Part shown: positions 16,901 to 23,514 of the stretch, piece by piece
How positions within the stretch are numbered: position 1 is the stretch's first letter
How the letters are laid out: the number at the start of each line of letters is the position of its first letter
From: Vannielia litorea
GTDB taxonomy: Bacteria > Pseudomonadota > Alphaproteobacteria > Rhodobacterales > Rhodobacteraceae
Direction of reading: 5' to 3'
Length of the DNA: 41,721 bases
NCBI RefSeq assembly: GCF_018424695.1
Contig: NZ_QTNQ01000032.1
Coordinates: forward strand, 1 to 41,721
Program-made: the position numbers and the translations under genes
The notes under the pieces: generated by a model
Seen by the model: only the letters and a program-made list of their open reading frames with translations
Told to the model about the DNA's origin: nothing
The model's database searches: none

Positions 16901-17665
16901 TCAGGGCTGCTCGTCGTCCGAGCCGCTCTCGTCGTCGGGCAGGTTGAAGAAGCTGTCGGCGTCCAGCACGTCGGCCTCGTCCTTCTTGTCCTCTTCCTCC
17001 TCATCCTCGTTGCCCGAGAGGGTAAAAGTCTCCAGCCCGGAAATCGCCGAGGGGATCTTGGGCTCGGGCTCGGCGGCAAGGCTCTGCTCGGTCGAGAGCA
17101 GCTTGCGGCGCTCATCGTCCGACATCGCCTCCCCCTCGCGGGCCTTCTTGGCGGCGGCCTTCTGCACGGCGGCGTCCAGCTCGGTCTGCTTGCACAGGCC
17201 GAGGGCCACCGGGTCGATCGGCTGGATGTTCTGGATGTTCCAGTGGGTGCGCTCACGGATCGCCTGGATCGTCGGCTTCGTGGTGCCCACCAGCTTGCCG
17301 ATCTGGCCGTCTGTCAGCTCGGGGTGGAACTTGACCAGCCAGAGGATTGAGGCCGGGCGGTCCTGCCGCTTCGACAGCGGCGTGTAACGCGGGCCGCGGC
17401 GCTTTTCCTCGCCCACGGCAGCCTGGTTGAACTTGAGCTTCAGCTTGTGGCCTGCATCCTTCTCGGCGGCGTCGATCTCTTCCTGCGTCAGCTGGTTGTT
17501 GGCGATCGGGTCGAAGCCTTTGACGCCGGCAGCAACATCGCCATCGGCGATGCCCTGCACTTCCAGCTCGTGCAGCCCGCAGAACTCGGCGATCTGGCGG
17601 AAGCTGAGGGTGGTGTTATCCACCAGCCAGACGGCGGTGGCTTTGGCCATGAGCGGTTTGTTCAT
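16901..17665 (-). CDS. trcR: Cell-cycle transcriptional regulator TrcR (DUF1013)
   Basis: Alphaproteobacterial DUF1013 protein, named TrcR in current annotations and linked to RNA polymerase and cell-cycle transcription; that role is from memory. The 254-residue protein opens with MAKATAVWLVDNTTLSFRQ and a helix-turn-helix-like segment (QIAEFCGLHELEVQGIADG). The conserved KRRGPRYTPLSKRQDRP and a second possible HTH (LTDGQIGKLVGTTKPTIQAI) follow. The tail of about 60 residues is strongly acidic. ATG at 17665 was chosen because AAGGAG lies nine bases upstream. It is followed by repeat copy A and a strong terminator, and is divergent from the RNase T2 gene. Confidence 0.87.
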   Translation of the reverse strand: MNKPLMAKATAVWLVDNTTLSFRQIAEFCGLHELEVQGIADGDVAAGVKGFDPIANNQLTQEEIDAAEKDAGHKLKLKFNQAAVGEEKRRGPRYTPLSKRQDRPASILWLVKFHPELTDGQIGKLVGTTKPTIQAIRERTHWNIQNIQPIDPVALGLCKQTELDAAVQKAAAKKAREGEAMSDDERRKLLSTEQSLAAEPEPKIPSAISGLETFTLSGNEDEEEEDKKDEADVLDADSFFNLPDDESGSDDEQP

Positions 17666-17739
17666 CGGTAGAAACTCCTTGAGCACGACTTTCCCGACGC
17701 CGGAAAGGCGACCCCGGGTTTCGGCGGGGTGAGTTCACG

Positions 17740-17768
17740 TTGTCGGGGAACTTGGGGGGCTATATAGG
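17740..17768 (+). promoter_or_regulatory. Possible promoter of the RNase T2 gene
   Basis: A -35-like TTGTCG (17740-17745), a 17-base spacer and a -10-like TATAGG (17763-17768). The predicted start would leave a leader of about 20 bases containing AAGGAAGGG ahead of the ATG at 17796. Confidence 0.4.
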
Positions 17769-17795
17769 GAAAAGCGGCAAGGAAAGGAAGGGCGA

Positions 17796-18431
17796 ATGCG
17801 GGGCTGGATCACGGCACTCTTTGTCGCGCTGGCACCACCGGCCTGGGCCGAGGGCGAGCGTGCGGGCGACTTCGACTACTACGTGATGAGCCTGAGCTGG
17901 TCGCCCAACTGGTGCGCGCTGGAAGGCCGCGCCAAAGGCTCGCCGCAATGCGATGCGGGCCGCGGCTTCGGCTGGGTGCTGCACGGGCTCTGGCCACAGA
18001 ACGAGCGCGGCTGGCCCAGCTTCTGCCGCACCGGCGCGCGCGACCCGAGCCGCGCCCAAACCGCTGAAATGGCAGACATCATGGGCACCTCCGGCCTCGC
18101 CTGGTATCAGTGGAAGAAGCACGGTCGCTGCGCCGGGCTTCCGGCCACGGACTATTTCGCGCTGGCCCGCGAGGCCTATGGCGCGGTGGTCCGCCCCGAG
18201 GTCTTCCGCAAGCTGAAAGACCCGATCACCCTGCCCGCTTCCGTGGTCGAAGAGGCCTGGCTGAAGGACAATCCCGGGCTGGGGCCCGACATGCTCACCG
18301 TCACCTGCAAGGCGGGCCGGATCCAGGAGGTGCGAATCTGCCTCACCAAGGATCTCACGCCGCGCGACTGCGGGGTGGACGTTGTGCGCGACTGCCGCAT
18401 GCGCGACGCCGGGTTCGAACCGATCCGCTAG
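17796..18431 (+). CDS. Ribonuclease T2-family protein with altered CAS II motif
   Basis: The 211-residue protein has a signal peptide (MRGWITALFVALAPPAWA) and would be periplasmic or secreted. The first conserved active-site segment is intact (VLHGLWPQ, His63). The second reads WYQWKKHGRC (103-112): the family usually has HEW-x-KHGTC, so the auxiliary His and the catalytic Glu are replaced by Tyr104 and Gln105 while Lys108 and His109 remain. Seven further cysteines support a disulfide-bonded fold. Family members cleave RNA non-specifically through 2',3'-cyclic phosphates. AAGGAAGGG precedes the ATG. It could be slow, inactive or of a different subtype; the fold assignment is secure. Confidence 0.87.
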   Translation: MRGWITALFVALAPPAWAEGERAGDFDYYVMSLSWSPNWCALEGRAKGSPQCDAGRGFGWVLHGLWPQNERGWPSFCRTGARDPSRAQTAEMADIMGTSGLAWYQWKKHGRCAGLPATDYFALAREAYGAVVRPEVFRKLKDPITLPASVVEEAWLKDNPGLGPDMLTVTCKAGRIQEVRICLTKDLTPRDCGVDVVRDCRMRDAGFEPIR

Positions 18432-18443
18432 CCGCGCCCGCGC

Positions 18444-18872
18444 TCACACCGGAAAGTCATCGCCCCCCGGCGGGTCGGCCTGCGCCTCGGCTGTGTCATC
18501 GGCCTCGGCAATCCAGGCCTCCGCCTCCCGCCGCCGCGCCAGCGGAAAGCACCGCAGCGGTGCCTGGATGAGCGGCGCGAAGAGCCGCACGGCGTGGGTC
18601 ACCCAATCGGCATCCGTCACTAATGCGATGCGCGCGAAGTCATGCAGATGGCTGAACCCCAGCCGCGCATCGCTGATCGCGGCTCCTGCGGTGAAGCCTT
18701 CGAAGTCTTCCTCCAGAATGTAGAGCAGGCGGATCGTGTCATGCCGCTCCAAACGCGCCTCGAGCGCGGGGCGCAGCACCTCTTCATAGGCCGCCGCATC
18801 AATGATGCCGTGGCCAGCAACGGCCAGCACGTTCGGCGGCGTGTCGGGCAGTATGGTGAAACCGTCAGGCAT
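18444..18872 (-). CDS. STAS/SEC14-like (SpoIIAA-like) protein
   Basis: The 142-residue protein has the pattern of the SpoIIAA-like STAS/SEC14 family: an N-terminal strand (NVLAVAGHGIIDAAAYEEVL), RLLYILEEDFEGFTAGAAI, then FARIALVTDADWV and ending near EAEAWI. These are soluble single-domain proteins of unknown role. AAAGGAGG precedes the ATG at 18872 by four bases, a strong ribosome site. It is convergent with the RNase T2 gene (12 bases between stops) and divergent from tRNA-Arg. Confidence 0.8.
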   Translation of the reverse strand: MPDGFTILPDTPPNVLAVAGHGIIDAAAYEEVLRPALEARLERHDTIRLLYILEEDFEGFTAGAAISDARLGFSHLHDFARIALVTDADWVTHAVRLFAPLIQAPLRCFPLARRREAEAWIAEADDTAEAQADPPGGDDFPV

Positions 18873-18948
18873 GGTGCCTCCTTTCGGTCGGTCAACGCGC
18901 GAGTCCCCGCCCGAGTTTGCCTCATTGCGAAAACCGGCGCGATCCCCC

Positions 18949-18977
18949 TTGCAAAGGCCGGGACGGGCGGTTAGATG
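18949..18977 (+). promoter_or_regulatory. Possible promoter of tRNA-Arg
   Basis: TTGCAA (18949-18954), a 17-base spacer and TAGATG (18972-18977). The expected transcription start falls a few bases before the mature tRNA at 18988. Confidence 0.45.
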
Positions 18978-18987
18978 ACGGCTCCAC

Positions 18988-19064
18988 GCGCTGGTAGCTC
19001 AGTTGGATAGAGTACTTGACTACGAATCAAGGGGTCGGGGGTTCGAATCCTCCCCAGCGCGCCA
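18988..19064 (+). tRNA. tRNA-Arg (anticodon ACG)
   Basis: Acceptor stem GCGCTGG (18988-18994) pairs with CCAGCGC (19054-19060), followed by discriminator G and an encoded CCA. The D arm reads AGCTCAGTTGGATAGAG. The anticodon stem CTTGA/TCAAG encloses loop CTACGAA with anticodon ACG at 19022-19024. The T loop is GTTCGAATC. Total 77 nt. ACG is normally deaminated to ICG, reading CGU, CGC and CGA codons. No integrated element is visible at its 3' end. Confidence 0.97.
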
Positions 19065-19252
19065 CTTCCCCAGATTATCCGACTGACACCGCAGCACGCC
19101 TGTAGCGCATGCCTGCCTAGCCGTGCCTGTTGCACCCTGCGCGATCCCGGCCATCTCGTCCCGCCTGCACGCCCCGGCGCGCTTCAATCCCGCCTCAGCC
19201 ATTGCAACTGCGCGCCCGTGGCCCGATATGTCAGGGGCTGAAGGAGGGCAGG

Positions 19253-19921
19253 ATGGCAGACCGGCGGATACCAGAAGGGCGGCGCCCTTCGCTCTCGCTG
19301 CCCATCCTGCGGGCCTCGCGGACCCATCACGCCCTTGGCACGCTCACGCTGGGCGAGTTGCTGGCCTCCCTGGGCGAGCGCTCCTTCGGCTGGTCGATCG
19401 TGGTGTTCTCGCTTCTCACCCTTCTGCCCCTGCCGCCGCCGATGACGCTGATCACCGCCCTGCCGGTGATGCTGGCCACGGCACAGATGGCGCTGGGCTA
19501 CCCCCACGTGCGCCTGCCCCGGCGCATCGCCCGCATGCGGCTCGACCATGAGAAGCTGCGCCGTACCCTGCTGCGGCTGCGCCCGGTCACCCGGCGGCTG
19601 GAGCGGGTGCTGTTTCCGCGTTACCAGCGCATCTTCGCCCGCCGCTACGAGCGGCCCCTGGGGCTGCTGCTCTTCATCATCGCCTTCGCGCTCTTTCTCC
19701 CGGTGCCGCTCAGCGGCTGGTTTCCGGCGATTTCGCTCTTCATCGTGGGCGTGGGCCTGACGGAGCAGGACGGGCTGGTGGTGGGCGCGGGGCTGGTGCT
19801 GGGCGTGCTCTCCGTGGTGCTCACCGCCTCGATCATCACCGCCGCCGCCATGAGCGCCGAGCGGCTGATGGAGGCCATGCACGAGCCGCCGCCGGCCCCT
19901 GCCGCAGCCGCGCTGCCCTAG
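19253..19921 (+). CDS. ExoD-family exopolysaccharide-related membrane protein
   Basis: The 222-residue inner-membrane protein resembles rhizobial ExoD, needed for exopolysaccharide production and alkali tolerance. It has the opening TLGELLASLGERSFGWSIVV, a hydrophobic segment PLPPPMTLITALPVMLATAQM, a basic amphipathic middle (RIARMRLDHEKLRRTLLRLR) and two or three C-terminal membrane helices. ATG at 19253 is preceded by GAAGGAGGGCAGG; longer in-frame starts would add a non-conserved basic stretch. Its TAG stop is the first three bases of the inverted-repeat element at 19919. Confidence 0.85.
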   Translation: MADRRIPEGRRPSLSLPILRASRTHHALGTLTLGELLASLGERSFGWSIVVFSLLTLLPLPPPMTLITALPVMLATAQMALGYPHVRLPRRIARMRLDHEKLRRTLLRLRPVTRRLERVLFPRYQRIFARRYERPLGLLLFIIAFALFLPVPLSGWFPAISLFIVGVGLTEQDGLVVGAGLVLGVLSVVLTASIITAAAMSAERLMEAMHEPPPAPAAAALP

Positions 19922-20024
19922 AGCATGTCGCGCAAGAGTGGGAACCGTTCCTGCGCTCCTCGGATATGCGAAGTCAATCGGTTAGAGTGTGTCGGGCGAA
20001 TGCGAATGAGCGCGACACGCTCTA
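19919..20024. mobile_element. MITE-like inverted-repeat element forming both flanking stop codons
   Basis: 106-bp element with 15-base terminal inverted repeats TAGAGCATGTCGCGC (19919-19933) and GCGCGACACGCTCTA (20010-20024), one mismatch. Internally GAGTGGGAACCGTTCC resembles the AAAAGTGGGAACCGGTTTT palindromes dispersed in many alphaproteobacteria. A second arm TAGAGTGTGTCGGGC (19983-19997) can also pair with the right end. The terminal TAG on each strand is the stop codon of the neighbouring gene. No transposase is encoded. Confidence 0.7.
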
Positions 20025-20810
20025 GCGCCAGCGCCAGCCGGGCGCGAGGCTCGCCAGCATCGCATCCAGCCCATCGGTCAGGCAGGCCGGGCCGGGCTGG
20101 AGGATGAGCGACGACTTGATCTCATGAATGCGCCGGTTGGCCACCGCCGGAATAGCCTCCCACCCCGGACGCGCGATAATGCGCTCGGGCCGCACCTTCT
20201 TGCCGCACCACGAGGCCAGGATCACATCGGGCCGCGCGTCGATCACCTGCGCGGGGGTGACGATGCGGTTGGTCGCTGCCTGCTCGGGGGCGAGCGCGGC
20301 AAACACATCGCGCGCGCCGGTGGCCTCGATCAGTTCCGAAACCCAGCCGATGCCGGAAATCATCGGCGCGTCCCACTCCTCGAAATAAACCGTCAGGCCT
20401 TTCGCCGGGGCGGCCTTGCGCAGGCCTTCGAGCCGGGCGCGGTAGCCGCGCGTCAAGGCCTTCGCCGCGTCCTCGCAGCCGGTCAGCGCGCCCAGCGTCT
20501 CGATCATGTCGAAGATCCCGGCCAACCCGCGCTGGTTGAAGCCGTAAACGGCAACCCCCTCGCGCAGCAGCGCGGCAGCGATATCGGCCTGAAGGTCGGA
20601 AAAGGTCAGCACCAGATCGGGCTTCAGCGCCATGACCTTAGGGATGTCGGCAGAGGTGAAGGCGGAAACGCGCGGCTTCTCCCGCCGCACCCCGGGCGGG
20701 CGCACCGCATAGCCCGAAACGCCCACGATCCGGTCCTGCTGGCCAAGCAGGTAAAGCGTTTCCACGGTTTCCTCGGTGAGGCAGACGATGCGTTCGGGCG
20801 GGAAGGCCAT
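20022..20810 (-). CDS. BtuF-like substrate-binding protein lacking a signal peptide
   Basis: The 262-residue protein has the helical-backbone binding-protein fold of BtuF/FepB: IVCLTEETVETLYLLGQQDRIVGVSGY, KPRVSAFTSADIPKVMALKPDLVLTFSD and a C-terminal DVILASWCGKK domain. It begins directly at the fold with no signal sequence or lipobox, and an in-frame TGA three codons before the ATG (20817-20819) excludes a hidden one. It is therefore predicted cytoplasmic. It is last in the B12 operon, one base after btuD. Possible roles are an intracellular cobalamin-binding or sensing protein; alternatively it serves another corrinoid or metal-chelate. Its stop lies in the terminal repeat of the 106-bp element. 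Confidence 0.85.
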   Translation of the reverse strand: MAFPPERIVCLTEETVETLYLLGQQDRIVGVSGYAVRPPGVRREKPRVSAFTSADIPKVMALKPDLVLTFSDLQADIAAALLREGVAVYGFNQRGLAGIFDMIETLGALTGCEDAAKALTRGYRARLEGLRKAAPAKGLTVYFEEWDAPMISGIGWVSELIEATGARDVFAALAPEQAATNRIVTPAQVIDARPDVILASWCGKKVRPERIIARPGWEAIPAVANRRIHEIKSSLILQPGPACLTDGLDAMLASLAPGWRWR

Positions 20811-20811
20811 G

Positions 20812-21552
20812 TCAGGTCAGGCCCGTGGGGGTGAAGAGTGCGCCCTCGGCGGTCTCGGTGAACCGGCCGGTGATGTGGAAGACCTCTGCAAGCAGATCGG
20901 CCGTCAGCACCTCCTGAGGCGCGCCATCGGCGGCCAGGCGGCCCTCGTGCAGCACCACGAGGCGGGTGCAGTGTCGGGCGGCAAGCGAGAGGTCGTGGAG
21001 CGAGGCCAGCACCGCGCGGCCCTCGCGGGCCAGTTCGGCAAAAAGCTGCATGGTGGCGATCTGGGCCGCCGGATCGAGGCCCGCAATGGGCTCGTCGGCC
21101 AGCAGCAGCGGGGTTTCCTGTGCGAGGGCGCGGGCAATGAGCGCGCGCGCCTGCTCGCCGCCAGACAGGCGGGTGGCGCGGCGGTGGGCAAGCGCGGTGA
21201 GATTCATCTGCGCAATGGCCTTCGCCACCGCCGCCGCATCCTCCGCCGAGGGCCGATGCGGGGTGCGCCCAAGCATCACGAGGGTCTCCACTGTCAGATC
21301 CCAGGCGATCTCGCGGGATTGCGGCAGGAAGGCCGCGGCACGGGCGCGCTGCCCGGGGGTGAGGGCGGCAAGCGAGGAGGTGCCGCTGGCAGGCAGCAGC
21401 CCTTGCGCGGCCCGCAGCAGCGTCGTCTTGCCCGCACCGTTGGGGCCGATGAGGCCGATAAACTCGCCCGGCGCCACCGCAAGGCTCACGTCGCGCAGCG
21501 TGTTGCGCCCGTTCTGCCGGGTGACGGAAAGGCCGTGCAGCTCAAGCGTCAT
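20812..21552 (-). CDS. btuD: Cobalamin ABC transporter ATP-binding protein
   Basis: The 246-residue ATPase of a FecCD/BtuCD-type importer. Walker A is GPNGAGKTT, the Q-loop LPQSREI, the signature LSGGEQ, Walker B LLLADEP followed by the D-loop AGLDP, and the H-loop SLHDLS. The ATG overlaps the btuC stop (ATGA), so the two are translationally coupled. Substrate assignment to cobalamin rests on the riboswitch-controlled operon; by sequence alone it could be an iron-siderophore ATPase. Confidence 0.92.
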   Translation of the reverse strand: MTLELHGLSVTRQNGRNTLRDVSLAVAPGEFIGLIGPNGAGKTTLLRAAQGLLPASGTSSLAALTPGQRARAAAFLPQSREIAWDLTVETLVMLGRTPHRPSAEDAAAVAKAIAQMNLTALAHRRATRLSGGEQARALIARALAQETPLLLADEPIAGLDPAAQIATMQLFAELAREGRAVLASLHDLSLAARHCTRLVVLHEGRLAADGAPQEVLTADLLAEVFHITGRFTETAEGALFTPTGLT

Positions 21553-22535
21553 AGCCGCCCCCTGAGCCGCCACACGAGGTGGAAGAAGAAGGGCGCCCCG
21601 ACGAGCGCGGTGACGACACCCAGCTTCAGGTCGCGCGCGGGCAGGATCAGCCGGGTCGCGGTGTCCGCCGCCAGCAGCATCGCCGCCCCGCCAAGTGCCG
21701 AGGCGATGAGCAGGGTGGAGGGGCGGTGCCCGGTGAGCGGACGCAACAGGTGCGGCACCACCAGGCCGACAAAGCCGATCGCGCCTGCCACCGCCGTGCC
21801 CGCGCCCACCGAGGCCGCCACCCCGAGGATCAGCGCAAGCCGCAGGCGCGTCAGGCGCGTGCCCATCGAGGCGGCGGCGTCCTCGCCCAGCGTCAGCGCA
21901 TCGAGGCCCCGCCCCAGCGGCAGGATCAGCGCCATGCCGCCAAGGATGAAGGGCGCCGCGAGCGCGACGTGGGTCATCGACCGGTCGGCCACCGAGCCCA
22001 TCATCCAGAAGACGATCTCCGCGGCGGCATAGGGCGAGGGCGAGAGGTTGAGCACAAGGCTGGTCAGCGCGCCCGCCAGCGCCGACAGCGCGACACCGGC
22101 GAGGATCAGCGTGAGCGCCGTGCCCCGCGGCCCCGCCAGCGCCAGGATCGCCAGCACCGCCAGCCCGGCCCCGGCCAGTGCCATCAGCGGCAGAGCAAGC
22201 GCGGCGGTGTAGGTCAGCCCGGTCTGGATCGCGATCACCGCGCCAAGCGCAGCGGTGGACGACACGCCAATGAGCCCCGGCTCGGCCAGCGGGTTGCGCA
22301 GGTAGCCCTGCATCGCCGCGCCGCAGAGCCCCAGGGAGCCGCCGATCAGCGCGGCAAGCAGGGCGCGCGGCAGGCGAATCTCGCGCATCACCATGGTCGC
22401 CGGACCGTCGGATTGGGCCACGAGAGCCGAAAGCGCCTCGCCTATCGGCAGCGAGGCCGGGCCAACGGTGAGCGAAGCCAGGAAAAGAGCGGCGGTGAGA
22501 AGCCCGAGGAGGGCATAGAGGCGGCCAGCGGTCAT
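21549..22535 (-). CDS. btuC: Cobalamin ABC transporter permease
   Basis: FecCD-family permease of 328 residues, forming a dimer in the inner membrane with BtuD. Conserved features are IRLPRALLAALIGGSLGLCG and NPLAEPGLIGVSSTAALGAV near the N-terminus, FWMMGSV in the middle and GFVGLVVPHLLRPLTGHRP in the C-terminal half, with about ten hydrophobic helices. ATG at 22535 was chosen; an in-frame GTG at 22559 would add eight residues and start inside the upstream repeat. Repeat copy B separates it from btuF, so its ribosome site lies at the edge of that element. Confidence 0.93.
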   Translation of the reverse strand: MTAGRLYALLGLLTAALFLASLTVGPASLPIGEALSALVAQSDGPATMVMREIRLPRALLAALIGGSLGLCGAAMQGYLRNPLAEPGLIGVSSTAALGAVIAIQTGLTYTAALALPLMALAGAGLAVLAILALAGPRGTALTLILAGVALSALAGALTSLVLNLSPSPYAAAEIVFWMMGSVADRSMTHVALAAPFILGGMALILPLGRGLDALTLGEDAAASMGTRLTRLRLALILGVAASVGAGTAVAGAIGFVGLVVPHLLRPLTGHRPSTLLIASALGGAAMLLAADTATRLILPARDLKLGVVTALVGAPFFFHLVWRLRGRL

Positions 22536-22549
22536 GTGCGGACCCCGCG

Positions 22550-22665
22550 GCGAGGACACCTCGAAGGGCGGACGAGCCGCGCGGCGGGCAGCTCTTCGGC
22601 GGCCTTCGCCCCCTCATCGCAGCTGCGAAGAGGACCGCAAGGGCCGATGAGCCGCTGCGGGCCGG
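22550..22665. repeat. Dispersed palindromic repeat, copy B
   Basis: 116-bp intergenic element between btuF and btuC. It shares with copy C the opening GCGAGGAC-CCTCGAAGGGC, the centre CATCGCAGCTGCGAAGAG and the closing CGATGAGC. It contains the perfect 12-bp palindrome TCGCAGCTGCGA and the inverted pair CTCATCG / CGATGAG. It ends exactly at the btuF stop codon and lies inside the operon transcript. Confidence 0.8.
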
Positions 22666-23514
22666 TCATTCCATCCGCTCCCGGATCGCGGCCAGCCGTT
22701 CCACGGTGTCGAGCACGGCAGGGGTGCCGCAGGTCCAGTCACTGTCATGCAGCGTATCGGTCGGCACCCGCTCCCGCAGTTCGGCCACCACCGGATGGGC
22801 CAGGATCTCCTCGGCGCGGCTCTTTGGCGCGCCGGGCTGGGCAGCGATCAGCAGGTCAGGCGCGGCACTTGCCAGAACTTCAAGCGGCACTGCCCCACCG
22901 TAGGGCAGCCCAAGCTCCTCGGCCAGCAGCCCGAAGCCCGCCGCCTTTACCATCTGCCCTGGCAACGTGGCCTGCCCGGCGGAATAGCCATTGGCGGCAT
23001 AGAGCGCGGCCAGTGGCGCCGGCCCCTCGGGCACGTCGATGGCGGCCAGCCGGGCATCGAAGGCCGCCACCTGTGCCCTTGCCGCAGCCTCGCGTCCCAG
23101 CAGCGCGCCCATGCGCGCCATGTTCGCCCGGATGTCGGCCAGCGTCTCTGCCGGGGCAAATACCTCCACCCGCAAGCCGAGCCGCTCCAGCATCCGCAAC
23201 GTGTCCGGCGCAGTGAAGCTGCCCGCCAGCACCAGATCGGGCGCCAACAGATACACCTCCTCTGCCCGTGCGGCGTTTCCGGGCAGCGCCCGGGCCTGCG
23301 CGGCCATGGCGCTGTCATCGTTCTGAAGCATCCGGGTAACCGAGACGACCTGTCCCGGCGCGGCAAGCGCCAGTGCAAGCTGATCGGTGCAGAGGTTGAT
23401 CGACACCACCCGCTCGGGTGGGGCGGCATCAGCCGCCCCGGCGAGGAGCAGAAGCGGGAAAAGTCCCGCCCGACAGGCCCTTGCGAGGCTGCGGAGGGCC
23501 TCAGAAGGTCGCAC
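22666..23514 (-). CDS. btuF: Periplasmic cobalamin-binding protein
   Basis: The secreted substrate-binding protein of the B12 importer, about 282 residues. A hydrophobic signal segment GLFPLLLLAGAADAA precedes the mature start PPERVVSINLCTDQLALAL, followed by AEEVYLLAPDLVLAG and the C-terminal lobe APDLLIAAQPGAPKSRAEE. The start is uncertain: I prefer GTG at 23514, which overlaps the btuB stop by 14 bases and yields a reasonable signal peptide; an upstream ATG in frame at 23568 lies deep in btuB. It receives cobalamin after BtuB and hands it to BtuC. Confidence 0.85.
   Translation of the reverse strand: MRPSEALRSLARACRAGLFPLLLLAGAADAAPPERVVSINLCTDQLALALAAPGQVVSVTRMLQNDDSAMAAQARALPGNAARAEEVYLLAPDLVLAGSFTAPDTLRMLERLGLRVEVFAPAETLADIRANMARMGALLGREAAARAQVAAFDARLAAIDVPEGPAPLAALYAANGYSAGQATLPGQMVKAAGFGLLAEELGLPYGGAVPLEVLASAAPDLLIAAQPGAPKSRAEEILAHPVVAELRERVPTDTLHDSDWTCGTPAVLDTVERLAAIRERME

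Noticed and set aside
20812..22617. A 601-codon frame joining btuD to upstream sequence
   Set aside because: The upstream half is an out-of-frame shadow of btuC; btuD starts at 21552 with an ATGA overlap.
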